A stretch of DNA of 64,000 nucleotides from Streptomyces sp. VRA16 Mangrove soil. Its GTDB lineage: Bacteria; Actinomycetota; Actinomycetes; Streptomycetales; Streptomycetaceae. Position 1 is the first letter of the stretch. Every line of letters starts with the position of its first letter. Position numbers and translations under genes: made by a program. The stretch spans positions 372,001 to 436,000 of the forward strand of contig NZ_JAFVLN010000008.1 in the NCBI RefSeq assembly GCF_017377775.1, read 5' to 3'. Shown here piece by piece: positions 1-8,037 of this stretch. Below the pieces are notes generated by a model, which was not told the DNA's origin, did not search any database, and saw only the letters and a list, made by a program, of their open reading frames with translations.

Positions 1-294
1 GCCCTCATCGAGCCCGCGCTCCCGACCGTGGCGATCGTCCCTGACGACGACCTCCTGGAGAAGAACCGCGCCGCGATGGAGGAGATCAAGGCCCGCTCCG
101 GCCGTATCCTCGCGGTCGCCCACCAGGAGCAGGAGAAGGCCGACCGCACGATCGTCGTCCCGAAGAACGAGGACGAGCTCGACCCGATCCTGATGGGCAT
201 CCCCCTCCAGCTCCTCGCCTACCACACGGCATTGGCCCTCGGCCGCGACATCGACAAGCCGCGCAACCTGGCCAAGTCGGTGACGGTGGAGTAG
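1..294 (+). CDS. glmS: Glutamine--fructose-6-phosphate aminotransferase, C-terminal end (partial)
   Basis: The frame is open from the first base of the window and ends in TAG at 292-294, so only the last 97 residues are visible. They match the end of the second SIS (sugar isomerase) domain of GlmS: the terminal stretch with PILMGIPLQLLAYHTALALG followed by DIDKPRNLAKSVTVE is the characteristic GlmS tail, whose lysine and carboxyl terminus close over the fructose-6-phosphate site. GlmS makes glucosamine-6-phosphate from fructose-6-phosphate and glutamine, the first step to UDP-GlcNAc and cell wall, in the cytoplasm. Streptomyces usually have more than one glmS paralog; which this is cannot be told from the tail. 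A strong hairpin follows the stop. Confidence 0.93.
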   Translation, partial: ALIEPALPTVAIVPDDDLLEKNRAAMEEIKARSGRILAVAHQEQEKADRTIVVPKNEDELDPILMGIPLQLLAYHTALALGRDIDKPRNLAKSVTVE

Positions 295-317
295 CCCCGG
301 CTCAGGCGCAGAATGCG

Positions 318-359
318 AACGGGTCCCTTCGCGTGCCACCAAGCACGAAGGGACCCGTT
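318..359. terminator. Bidirectional hairpin terminator between glmS and the convergent membrane protein gene
   Basis: Inverted repeat with arms AACGGGTCCCTTCG (318-331) and its complement (346-359) around a 14-base loop. It sits between two convergent genes, so it probably ends both transcripts. There is no long U tract, which is normal for Streptomyces terminators. Confidence 0.75.
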
Positions 360-403
360 CCCGGAGGGCCGGGGCCGCCCATTGCCCCGGCCCGTCGTGG
401 CTG

Positions 404-994
404 TCAGCCGGTGGCCGTCACCCCCCGGCCGGCAGCGCGCCCGGGGAGCGCCGTCGGCAGACCCGACATCGACGCCGTCGCCCCGTACCAGGCGACGAGC
501 CCGCCCGCGGCGGCGAACCAGCCCCCGGCCCTGGCGAGCGAGTCCGTGTCACCGAACGCGGCGATCGCGAGCAGCAGCATCGCCACGAAGAGCGCCCCGT
601 ACGTCCCCCGTACGAACATCCCGGCCCCGGCGGAGCCGAGCGTCAGGCTGAGCGCGAGCAGGGCGAAGAGCAGCAGGAACAGACCCGCCGCGTTCGCGGA
701 GACCGTGTCGCCCGCCCCGATGCCCCAGGTGAACCAGAAGGCGCCGAGCCCGGCGAAGGCCGTACCGGTGAATCCGTCGCTGTCGCTGGAGCGCAGCGCG
801 AGCAGGCCGGCGACGAAGAGGGCGATCCCGCCCACGTACGTCGCGATCGACACCGCGTTGGCCGCCGTCACGCCGTCGATCACTTCGGTGTGACCGAGGC
901 CGAACGCCAACAGGGTGAGTCCGAGAGCGAGTTGACCGAGAGTCGAGACGGACGGGGTCGTTGCCGTGCTTCCCGCGGAGACGTCGTTGTCCAC
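404..994 (-). CDS. GPR1/FUN34/YaaH (acetate uptake, SatP-like) family membrane protein
   Basis: A 196-residue integral membrane protein with about six hydrophobic segments, beginning near LGQLALGLTLLAFGLGHTEVI and ending near AGGLVAWYGATASM. The hydrophobic pattern, the Asn/Ala-rich centre (AANAVSIATYVGGIALF) and the FTWGIGAGD stretch fit the GPR1/FUN34/YaaH family, whose members carry acetate/succinate with protons. The frame is open to an ATG at 1117, but I chose the GTG at 992-994 because AAGGGAG lies just upstream and the extra N-terminal residues look non-coding. The gene is convergent with glmS. Substrate specificity is inference from the family. Confidence 0.8.
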   Translation of the reverse strand: MDNDVSAGSTATTPSVSTLGQLALGLTLLAFGLGHTEVIDGVTAANAVSIATYVGGIALFVAGLLALRSSDSDGFTGTAFAGLGAFWFTWGIGAGDTVSANAAGLFLLLFALLALSLTLGSAGAGMFVRGTYGALFVAMLLLAIAAFGDTDSLARAGGWFAAAGGLVAWYGATASMSGLPTALPGRAAGRGVTATG

Positions 995-1217
995 AGCGGG
1001 CTCCCTTCGTGCAAAGTGCGGGTGCTCTGTGCCGTTGCTGCGCTGGTGCCCAGCGACCGGTATGTACCCTTCACAAGGGCACAAACCACCTCTACGCACG
1101 AGTAGATTTATCCACACCGGGAGAAATCAACGGCCTTTCCCCGTACTGAAGTTGCACCACCATCAGCCGCGTCTCACCTGGGACAAGACCCCGTTACGGA
1201 ACGGCCACGGGGCGCGG

Positions 1218-1742
1218 CTACGGAATGACGATCACGGGCCGCTGCGCGCGCCGCGCGAGCCGCCCGGCGACCGAGCCGAAGATCCGTCCGACGATCCCGT
1301 GGGTCGAGCCCACGACGATCGCGTCGGCCGAGTACTCCCGGCCGACCTCCTCCAGCTCGTGGCAGATGTCGCCACCGCGCTCGACGAGGATCCAGGGCAC
1401 TTCGGAGAGATAGTCCGCACAGGCGAGTTCGAGCCCGAGGACCTCGGTCCTGTGATCCGGCACGTCCACGAAGACAGGGGGCTCACAGCCCGCCCACACC
1501 GTGGTGGGCAGCCGGTTGGCGACGTGCACGATGATCAGCCCGGAGCCCGAGCGATGCGCCATGCCGATCGCGTACGCCAGTGCCCGCTCGCTCGACGTCG
1601 AGCCGTCGAAGCCGACGACGACTCCGTGCTTGAACGCGGGGTCACAGGCGTGACGTGTCTCTTCGGCCGGCTGGGGGGTCGCGGTGGGATCCGCGACCTG
1701 CCGCTTGCGGCCTTCGGGTTCGGAAAATTCGTGACCGGCCAT
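1218..1742 (-). CDS. Universal stress protein (UspA-like)
   Basis: A 174-residue protein with a single Usp domain from about residue 40: first strand GVVVGFDGSTSSERAL, then a central ADYLSEVPWILVERGG segment and the C-terminal nucleotide-binding signature VVGSTHGIVGRIFGSVAGRLARRAQRPVIVIP. The G-2x-G-9x-G(S/T) pattern suggests the ATP-binding Usp subtype. Usp proteins are cytoplasmic and rise under stress or growth arrest. The N-terminal 35 residues are charged and variable. The frame is open to 1841; I chose the ATG at 1740-1742 by comparison with the usual length. No strong ribosome binding site precedes any candidate, so the start is uncertain. Confidence 0.85.
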   Translation of the reverse strand: MAGHEFSEPEGRKRQVADPTATPQPAEETRHACDPAFKHGVVVGFDGSTSSERALAYAIGMAHRSGSGLIIVHVANRLPTTVWAGCEPPVFVDVPDHRTEVLGLELACADYLSEVPWILVERGGDICHELEEVGREYSADAIVVGSTHGIVGRIFGSVAGRLARRAQRPVIVIP

Positions 1743-2084
1743 GAGTGTCTCGGCGTGTACCTCGTGGGCCTCGTATGAGGGGACGACAACTGATCGGCGG
1801 AGCTGTGTCCGGGAATCATCTTCCCAACCCCATACCCCCAAGGGTACGGCGACACTCCTCCTCTGCCCAGACTCCGGCCCGCTACCGGACCTGTACGTAT
1901 GTGCGCTCCGCAGTGTTCAGGGGAGCATGCACGAGGGCCCGCCCGTATGGCAATGGTTGCTGCCCCGTACAGGCGGTTTGCGCACCCTTGTGGGCCTCCT
2001 ACCGGGTGGATCGGGTGACCGGGACGGACATCGCGCGTTGAACTCCCGAACCACGCCGACCCAGGGAGCCACAGGGAGCACTCC
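1743..2084. other. 342-base divergent intergenic region
   Basis: The gap between the divergent universal stress protein and small membrane protein genes must hold both promoters. I see no recognisable operator, RNA gene or repeat. The ribosome binding site of the rightward gene (AGGGAG near 2072) lies at its end. Confidence 0.5.
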
Positions 2085-2489
2085 GTGCCAGGACCGTCCA
2101 CAGCGCACAGGCCCGCCGTCTCACGCCGGAGCATTCCGACGCCCACCCGCGCGCCCGAATCGCACACGCGGGCGACCTCTCACGCTCAGGACGCGCCACC
2201 CGCAGGCGCGGAGGGGGCGGACGACATCGTCCGCTGGGCGGCGTTCAGCTGTGTCCTGGTGCCACTGGTCCTCGTCGGGTACGGAATCTCGGCGGCCGGA
2301 GCCGCCGGCGCGGCCCTGGGGCTCGCCGCGGTCACCGCGGCGTGCCGGCTGCTGCTGCGCCAGTCCGAACGCGGGGCGACACGGTTGCACACTGAACAAT
2401 GCTGCTCGCATCGTGGTCGGCACGGCCGGACCGGCTTGGGGGCGCACAGGGGCGGACATCGGGCCGGGGGTAGTGCGCCGGTGGACTGA
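2085..2489 (+). CDS. Small conserved membrane protein, unknown function
   Basis: A 134-residue protein starting at GTG 2085 with AGGGAG about eight bases upstream. The N-terminal 45 residues are polar and Pro/Arg/Ser-rich. They are followed by two close hydrophobic segments (about 49-68 WAAFSCVLVPLVLVGYGISA and 70-88 AAGAALGLAAVTAACRLLL), then a His/Gly/Arg-rich tail. I recognise this as a Streptomyces-conserved hypothetical that typically sits upstream of adpA, but no function is known to me. Both ends are probably cytoplasmic, giving a hairpin anchor. The 398 bases to adpA suggest separate transcription. Confidence 0.7.
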   Translation: MPGPSTAHRPAVSRRSIPTPTRAPESHTRATSHAQDAPPAGAEGADDIVRWAAFSCVLVPLVLVGYGISAAGAAGAALGLAAVTAACRLLLRQSERGATRLHTEQCCSHRGRHGRTGLGAHRGGHRAGGSAPVD

Positions 2490-2887
2490 CCGGATTCCGC
2501 ACACTACCCCGTATATTTTCAGCCAACTTCGGCCGAGGGGGCTTTCCTTGCCCCCGGGCACCCCCAACCCCCGTTCCACCAGGGCCGAAAGGGCAGCAAA
2601 AGCCTCGTGCACCCTACGGGGACCGGCCACTGAGTTGAGGCGCACTTCCCAGCAACGCCCGTGAGTGCAACGCTTCGTGATCGAATGCTTCACGCCAAGT
2701 TGCCATGTCGACAATGTGCCAGGTCTTTAACTGGTCACAGGGGCAGCCAGGGACACAGTAGATTCGATCTTGACTGGTCGAGTTTTTGGCGGCGGGGGAC
2801 TTCAGCAGGACCGAGGGGAAACGTGCAGGAGCGAACAGCCCGTCAAAGTATTGAGGGAGCCGCGATCACCGAGGGGGGCTTAGCAGG
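2490..2887 (+). promoter_or_regulatory. Long upstream region of adpA
   Basis: A 398-base untranslated stretch precedes adpA. Unusually long leaders and autoregulation are typical of adpA genes. It contains a strong Shine-Dalgarno stretch (GAGGGGGGC near 2871-2879) before ATG 2888, and a more AT-rich block near 2690-2800 that is the likely promoter zone. I did not find a clean match to the AdpA consensus TGGCSNGWWY or a clean BldD box by eye. Confidence 0.5.
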
Positions 2888-4198
2888 ATGAGCCACGACT
2901 CCACCACTGCGCCGGAGGCGGCGGCTCGCAAGCTGGCAGGCAGGCGGCGACGAGAGATCGTCGCGGTGCTGCTGTTCAGCGGCGGACCCATCTTCGAGAG
3001 TTCCATTCCGCTCTCCGTGTTCGGAATCGACCGTCAGGACGCGGGAGTTCCCCGGTACCGGTTGCTCGTGTGCGCCGGCGAAGAGGGACCCCTGCGGACC
3101 ACGGGGGGACTCGAACTCACCGCGCCCCATGGGCTCGAGGCGATCTCGCGGGCGGGCACGGTCGTCGTGCCGGCCTGGCGGTCGATCACCTCGCCGCCCC
3201 CGGAGGAGGCGCTGGACGCGATCCGTCGCGCCCACGAGGAGGGCGCACGCATCGTCGGCCTGTGCACGGGAGCCTTCGTGCTCGCCGCAGCGGGCCTGCT
3301 CGACGGCCGTCCGGCCACCACGCACTGGATGTACGCACCGACGCTCGCCAAGCGCTATCCGTCGGTCCATGTGGACCCGCGCGAGCTCTTCGTCGACGAC
3401 GGCGACGTGCTCACCAGCGCCGGCACCGCGGCCGGTATCGACCTGTGTCTGCACATCGTGCGCACGGACCACGGCAACGAGGCGGCCGGTGCGCTCGCCC
3501 GGCGCCTGGTGGTCCCGCCGCGCCGCAGCGGCGGCCAGGAGCGCTATCTCGACAGGTCTTTACCTGAGGAGATCGGCGCCGACCCGCTGGCCGAGGTCGT
3601 CGCCTGGGCGCTGGAACACCTCCACGAGCAGTTCGACGTGGAGACCCTCGCGGCGCGCGCGTACATGAGCCGCCGTACCTTCGACCGCCGCTTCCGCTCG
3701 CTGACGGGGTCCGCCCCGCTCCAGTGGCTGATCACGCAGCGGGTGCTCCAGGCGCAGCGGCTTCTGGAGACGTCCGACTACTCGGTGGACGAGGTCGCGG
3801 GGCGCTGCGGGTTCCGCTCCCCCGTAGCGCTGCGCGGCCACTTCCGGCGGCAGCTCGGCTCGTCCCCGGCCGCGTACCGGGCGGCGTACCGGGCGCGCAG
3901 GCCGCAACCGGGCGAAGGCCCGGGGGCGAACGGGAACGGGGGCAAGCCCGCCGACAAGCAGTCGGTGGACCTCGCCGCCGTGCCCGGGGAGACGGCCGGC
4001 CCCGGGGGGCCCGGCGCCGTGCCCAGCCAGTCCCGGCGCACCGCCGCGGCCTCGACCGGTCTCGGCGGTGCCCACGCGGCGACCCTGCCGCACGCTCCGG
4101 CCGGGCCGACCGGGCACACGGAGGGCGGCAAACCGCAGTCCGACGCGTTCGCGCCGGGCCGTGCGAGCCTGCCCGGCCCCCGCACGGCACCGCAGTAA
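2888..4198 (+). CDS. adpA: AdpA, global AraC/GlxA-family regulator of development and secondary metabolism
   Basis: A 436-residue protein. Residues about 20-205 form the DJ-1/PfpI-like ThiJ dimerisation domain (EIVAVLLFSGGPIFESSIPLS through GLCTGAFVLAAAGLLDGR). Residues about 230-330 form the AraC DNA-binding domain with two helix-turn-helices (LAARAYMSRRTFDRRF and VDEVAGRCGFRSPVALRGHF). The roughly 100-residue tail is Pro/Gly-rich and variable, making it longer than the ~400 residues usual for AdpA. Codon 225 (3560-3562), between the two domains, is TTA, the rare leucine codon read by the bldA tRNA. This placement is a conserved hallmark of adpA and makes translation bldA-dependent. AdpA activates aerial mycelium, sporulation and antibiotic genes. 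ornA follows, the typical neighbour. Confidence 0.96.
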   Translation: MSHDSTTAPEAAARKLAGRRRREIVAVLLFSGGPIFESSIPLSVFGIDRQDAGVPRYRLLVCAGEEGPLRTTGGLELTAPHGLEAISRAGTVVVPAWRSITSPPPEEALDAIRRAHEEGARIVGLCTGAFVLAAAGLLDGRPATTHWMYAPTLAKRYPSVHVDPRELFVDDGDVLTSAGTAAGIDLCLHIVRTDHGNEAAGALARRLVVPPRRSGGQERYLDRSLPEEIGADPLAEVVAWALEHLHEQFDVETLAARAYMSRRTFDRRFRSLTGSAPLQWLITQRVLQAQRLLETSDYSVDEVAGRCGFRSPVALRGHFRRQLGSSPAAYRAAYRARRPQPGEGPGANGNGGKPADKQSVDLAAVPGETAGPGGPGAVPSQSRRTAAASTGLGGAHAATLPHAPAGPTGHTEGGKPQSDAFAPGRASLPGPRTAPQ

Positions 4199-4337
4199 CC
4201 GGCCCGGCAACCGGCGCAGGATCCGCCGCCCGCCGCCCGTCGGCGGGCCGATCCCGTCCGCAGTCCCCCGTCGCCCGCCCACAGAGCGGGCGGGGGACTC
4301 CGGACAGGGCCAGGGTCCGACCCGTAGGGTTGGTCGC

Positions 4338-4940
4338 ATGAACGATCGCATGGTGTGGATCGACTGCGAGATGACAGGCCTCTCGCTGGCGAACGACGCG
4401 CTCATCGAAGTGGCCGCACTGGTCACCGACTCCGAGCTGAACGTACTCGGCGAAGGGGTGGACATCGTGATCCGCCCGCCGGACGAGGCCCTGGAACAGA
4501 TGCCCGAGGTGGTGCGGCAGATGCACACCGCCTCGGGTCTCCTCGACGAGCTGGCGGGCGGCACGACGCTCGCCGACGCCGAGGAGCAGGTCCTGGCGTA
4601 TGTACGTGAACACGTCAAGGACGCGGGCAAGGCCCCGCTGTGCGGGAACTCGGTCGGCACCGACCGCGGGTTCCTGCTGCGTGACATGCCGACGCTGGAG
4701 GACTACCTCCACTACCGGATCGTCGATGTGTCCTCGGTCAAGGAGCTGGCACGGCGCTGGTACCCGAGGGCGTACTTCAACAGTCCGGAGAAGAACGGCA
4801 ACCACCGGGCGCTCGCCGACATCCGCGAGTCCATCGCCGAGCTCCGCTACTACCGCGAGGCGATCTTCGTCCCGCAGCCGGGACCCGACTCGGACACCGC
4901 GAAGTCGATCGCGGCCAAGCACGTCCTGCCTGCGGAGTAG
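4338..4940 (+). CDS. orn: Oligoribonuclease
   Basis: A 200-residue DEDDh 3'-5' exonuclease that degrades 2-5 nucleotide RNAs, including pGpG from c-di-GMP breakdown, to mononucleotides. ExoI is IDCEMTGL (Asp and Glu near residues 8 and 10), ExoII includes GNSVGTDRGFLLRDMP, and ExoIII is NHRALADI with the catalytic His and Asp. Length matches the family (about 180-200). The ATG at 4338 is preceded by TAGGGTTGG. It lies 139 bases downstream of adpA in the same direction, as in other Streptomyces (where it is called ornA and needed for normal aerial growth). It links functionally to the GGDEF/EAL enzyme encoded at 35110, whose EAL product pGpG it would clear. Confidence 0.96.
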   Translation: MNDRMVWIDCEMTGLSLANDALIEVAALVTDSELNVLGEGVDIVIRPPDEALEQMPEVVRQMHTASGLLDELAGGTTLADAEEQVLAYVREHVKDAGKAPLCGNSVGTDRGFLLRDMPTLEDYLHYRIVDVSSVKELARRWYPRAYFNSPEKNGNHRALADIRESIAELRYYREAIFVPQPGPDSDTAKSIAAKHVLPAE

Positions 4941-5061
4941 TCCCTGACAGCCCCCTGTGTACGGGGTCCGGGACGCCCGGAAAAAAGGTGGGCGCGAGCA
5001 CCCCTTCGGACCCTGTACACTTTTTCTCGGCCGGTCGGAAGAACGACAAACGACCGGACAT

Positions 5062-5135
5062 GGTGGGTGTAGCTCAGTTGGTAGAGCACCTGGTTGTGGT
5101 CCAGGTGGCCGCGGGTTCAAGTCCCGTCACTCACC
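5062..5135 (+). tRNA. tRNA-His (GTG anticodon)
   Basis: Cloverleaf with acceptor stem GTGGGTG (5063-5069) pairing CACTCAC (5128-5134), D arm AGCTCAGTTGGTAGAGC, anticodon loop containing TTGTGGT (anticodon GTG) and T arm GGGTTCAAGTCCC. The extra G at 5062 opposite discriminator C5135 is the histidine identity element. CCA is not encoded. Confidence 0.97.
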
Positions 5136-5145
5136 CTGAAGAGTC

Positions 5146-5177
5146 GAAGGCCCCGGTTCGGGAGAACCGGGGCCTTC
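5146..5177. terminator. Hairpin terminator after tRNA-His, convergent with cebR
   Basis: Perfect 14-bp inverted repeat GAAGGCCCCGGTTC (5146-5159) with complement at 5164-5177 and a 4-base loop. It can serve the tRNA from the left and cebR from the right. Confidence 0.85.
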
Positions 5178-5226
5178 GGCGTTTCCCGGAGCGTCGGCGC
5201 CCCCCGGGCGGCCCGGGGGCCGCGCC

Positions 5227-6282
5227 TCACGAGGAGGCGCGGATCACCAGTTCCGTCGGCAGCACCAGGTGGCGCTCCGCGCCCCGCCGGGCCGAGGAGC
5301 GCTTGCCCTCGGCGGCCAGCGCGATCTCGTCGAGCAGCAGCCCCGTCATCGCCCGGCCCATGTCCCGTGTGGGCTGGCGCACACTCGTCAGGCTCGGCTC
5401 CATGTGCTGGGCGATCACCGAGTCGTCGAAGCCGACCAGGGCCACGTCGTCCGGGATGCGCCGGCCCGCCTCGCGCAGCACCTGGCGGGCGCCCGAGGCC
5501 ATCAGGTCGGAGCAGGCGAAGACGGCGTCGAGGCCGGGGCGGCGCTCCAGCAGCTCGGCCATGCAGCGGCGGCCGCCCTCCTCGGTGAAGTCGCCGTACG
5601 CGATCAGCTCCTCGTCGTACGGGAGCCCCTCGGCGATCAGCTGGTCCTGGTACCCGGCAAGGCGCCGCTCGGCGCCGTACACGTCGAGCGGTCCGGTGAT
5701 GATCGCGACGGAGCGGCGGCCGCGGGAGACCAGGTGCTCGACCGCGGCACGGGCGCCGGAGAGGTTGTCGGAGTCGACGGAGGGCAGCGGCTCGTCGGCG
5801 GAGCGCGGACCGCTGATCACGGTGGGCAGGTCCATCTGGTGCAGCCGGTCGGCCAGCGGGTCGTCGGAGTGCACGGAGACCAGCAGGACGCCGTCGACCC
5901 GGTGGGCGGCGAGGTAGGAGGCGAGCTTGTCCTGCTCGCGCTCGCCGCCGGCGAAGGTGAGCAGCAGCTGGAGGTTGGTCTCGGCGAGCGCGATGCCGAC
6001 GCCGCCGACGATCCCGGAGAAGTACGGCTCGGAGAAGAACCGCGACTCCGCCTCGGGGACGACCACCGCTATCGAGTCCGTACGGTTCGCCGCAAGCGCG
6101 CGGGCCGCGGTGTTCGGCACGTACCCGAGCGCCGCCACCGCCTCCTCGACCGCGGCCCGCGTGCGGTCGCTGACCCGCGGCGATCCGTTGATCACCCGCG
6201 AGACCGTACCCCGGCCCACGCCGGCCCGGGCCGCGACCTCTTCGAGAGTCGGACGCCTGCCGTGCATGCCGTGATGCGCCAT
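5227..6282 (-). CDS. cebR: CebR, LacI-family repressor of cellobiose utilisation
   Basis: A 351-residue LacI/GalR protein. The N-terminal helix-turn-helix and hinge helix (TLEEVAARAGVGRGTVSRVI, then GYVPNTAARALAANRT) bind operator DNA. Residues about 65-351 form the periplasmic-binding-like effector domain, which binds cellobiose/cellotriose in characterised CebR proteins. It starts at ATG 6282 after GGAGG eight bases upstream. It is divergent from cebE, with a perfect 14-bp CebR palindrome in the shared region. By family knowledge it represses cebEFG-bglC until cello-oligosaccharide is present. In some Streptomyces it also gates phytotoxin or antibiotic genes. Confidence 0.93.
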   Translation of the reverse strand: MAHHGMHGRRPTLEEVAARAGVGRGTVSRVINGSPRVSDRTRAAVEEAVAALGYVPNTAARALAANRTDSIAVVVPEAESRFFSEPYFSGIVGGVGIALAETNLQLLLTFAGGEREQDKLASYLAAHRVDGVLLVSVHSDDPLADRLHQMDLPTVISGPRSADEPLPSVDSDNLSGARAAVEHLVSRGRRSVAIITGPLDVYGAERRLAGYQDQLIAEGLPYDEELIAYGDFTEEGGRRCMAELLERRPGLDAVFACSDLMASGARQVLREAGRRIPDDVALVGFDDSVIAQHMEPSLTSVRQPTRDMGRAMTGLLLDEIALAAEGKRSSARRGAERHLVLPTELVIRASS

Positions 6283-6403
6283 CTGTACTACCTCCAGGAA
6301 GTCTCAGGCGGAATCTAACAGCCCGGTAACCAGAGCGACTTGGCCTTGCAAGGTGTCTTGACACCAAACGGCCGAGCAGCGAGTCTCTTCAACACATCAC
6401 GGG

Positions 6404-6417
6404 TGGGAGCGCTCCCA
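6404..6417. promoter_or_regulatory. CebR operator upstream of cebE
   Basis: The perfect palindrome TGGGAGCGCTCCCA is the published CebR box. It lies 127 bases upstream of the cebE start and between divergent cebR and cebE, so it can control both. Confidence 0.92.
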
Positions 6418-6543
6418 CCGTACCTGACGCATACACAACCCGCACTCTCCCCGCCCGAGCCGCATGCAGTAACGAACGGGCCCAGCAAGGCAGTTGGCCG
6501 GGGTCAGCACGTCAGAGCAGAGTAAGCACATTGGAGGACAACA

Positions 6544-7884
6544 ATGCGCATTTCGGGCACTCCTCGAGGCCGCGCCCGCCGCACGGCCGTGACCTCGGCA
6601 GCCGGTCTCGCCGTGATCGCGCTCCTCACGACCGCCTGTAGCGCGAGCGACGACGGTGACAGCGACTCCGCCGGTGGCGGCGGCAAGATCACACTGCATG
6701 TCGGCACGTTCGGCACCTTCGGCTTCGACAAGAAGGGCGCCGATCTCTACACCGCGTACGAGAAGACGCACCCGAACATCAAGATCGTCGAGGACAACGT
6801 CCAGGACGGTCAGAAGTACTGGGACACCCTCAAGCTGCGGATGTCCCGCAACAGCGGGCTCGCCGACATCCAGGCCATCGAGGTCGGTTACATAGCCGAG
6901 GCCACCGGCCCCACCATGGCGAGCAAGTGGGTCGATCTCTCGAAGGCCAAGGGCGCGGACACCTCGGCGTTCGTGGACTACAAGACCAAGCAGGCCACCG
7001 TTCCCGGCAGCGACCAGGTGATCGGACTCGGCACCGACATCGGCCCGATGGCCATCTGCTACCGCAAGGACTACTTCAAGCAGGCGGGGCTCGCCAGCGA
7101 GCCGGACGCCGTGGCGAAGCTGTGGCAGGGCGACTGGGCCAAGTTCCTGGACGTCGGCGCCCAGTTCAAGAAGAAGGCCCCGAAGGGCGTGTCCTTCACG
7201 GACTCGGCGAGCGGCCTGTTCAACGCCGTGCTGTCGGCCCAGCCGCAGCAGTACTCGGACGCGAACGGCAAGCTGGTCTACGACACCAGTCCCGGTGTGA
7301 AGAAGGCCTGGGACCTGGCCGTCAAGGCCGCCGAGGGCGGATACACCGCCAAGCTGCGGCAGTTCGACGAGAAGGGCACCTGGAACGCGGCGATCAAGAA
7401 CGGCAAGTTCGCCACCGTCGCCTGCCCCGCCTGGATGACCGGCATCATCAAGGACAACGCGCCCAAGGACAAGGGCAAGTGGGCCATCGCGCTGCCCCCG
7501 CAGAACGGCAACTGGGGCGGTTCGTTCCTCGGTGTGCCGAAGTCCGGCAAGCACGTCAAGGAGGCCACCGAGCTGGCCACGTACCTGACGGCCGCCGCGC
7601 AGCAGGAGAAGGTCTTCGGCGTGAACGGCAACACGCCGTCCAACAAGGCGGCGCTCACCGCCACCGAGTCCGCGAAGATCGCGTACTTCGGTGACACCCC
7701 GGCCGGAAAGATCTACTCGACGATCGCGCAGGGCATCACGCCGGCGCCGATCGGTGCGAACGACGGCCAGGTGAAGACCTTCCTCACCGACAACGGCATC
7801 CTCGACATCGAGCAGCGCGGCACCGCCCCCAAGAAGGCGTGGGACAACGTGACGAAGCTGGTCAACGACAAGATCGAGCAGTAG
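6544..7884 (+). CDS. cebE: CebE, cellobiose/cellotriose-binding lipoprotein of an ABC importer
   Basis: A 446-residue family 1 extracellular solute-binding protein. The signal peptide has a basic n-region with RRT and a hydrophobic core, ending in a lipobox-like LLTTAC with the lipidated Cys near residue 31, followed by an acidic Ser/Gly linker (SASDDGDSDSAGGGG). The mature part starts KITLHVGTFGTFGFDKKG and contains the usual sugar-binding aromatic and Asp residues (GLGTDIGPMAICYRKDYF, CPAWMTGI). It is anchored outside the membrane and delivers cello-oligosaccharides to CebFG. The ATG follows TTGGAGGACAACA. First gene of the CebR-controlled operon. No ATPase gene is present here; MsiK encoded elsewhere normally energises this transporter. 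Confidence 0.93.
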   Translation: MRISGTPRGRARRTAVTSAAGLAVIALLTTACSASDDGDSDSAGGGGKITLHVGTFGTFGFDKKGADLYTAYEKTHPNIKIVEDNVQDGQKYWDTLKLRMSRNSGLADIQAIEVGYIAEATGPTMASKWVDLSKAKGADTSAFVDYKTKQATVPGSDQVIGLGTDIGPMAICYRKDYFKQAGLASEPDAVAKLWQGDWAKFLDVGAQFKKKAPKGVSFTDSASGLFNAVLSAQPQQYSDANGKLVYDTSPGVKKAWDLAVKAAEGGYTAKLRQFDEKGTWNAAIKNGKFATVACPAWMTGIIKDNAPKDKGKWAIALPPQNGNWGGSFLGVPKSGKHVKEATELATYLTAAAQQEKVFGVNGNTPSNKAALTATESAKIAYFGDTPAGKIYSTIAQGITPAPIGANDGQVKTFLTDNGILDIEQRGTAPKKAWDNVTKLVNDKIEQ

Positions 7885-7912
7885 GCCCGGCCTCCGGGGC
7901 CCTGGGGGGCCC

Positions 7913-7945
7913 GCCCGGCACCCGTCCCTGACCCGGGTGCCGGGC
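7913..7945 (+). terminator. Intra-operon hairpin between cebE and cebF
   Basis: GCCCGGCACCC (7913-7923) pairs with GGGTGCCGGGC (7935-7945) around an 11-base loop, in the 153-base gap after cebE. It is probably a partial terminator or 3'-end stabiliser that makes binding protein more abundant than permeases. Confidence 0.6.
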
Positions 7946-8037
7946 GTCCCCCCGCCCCTCGCCCTTTGCTCCCCCGCTCCCCTTTCTCGTACGTGAGCAC
8001 CGCAACGCACCACATCCGAACCGGAAGGAAAGCCCCC

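Noticed and set aside
333..893. Plus-strand frame opposite the GPR1/FUN34/YaaH gene
   Set aside because: It reads through the terminator hairpin and gives a Pro/Ala/Arg-rich sequence. The minus-strand frame encodes a clear six-helix membrane family with a good ribosome binding site.
2490..2887. AdpA autoregulatory sites in the adpA leader
   Set aside because: Segments such as TGGCAACTTG (minus strand near 2700) and TGGCACATTG resemble the consensus but lack the G at position 7, so I do not list them as sites.
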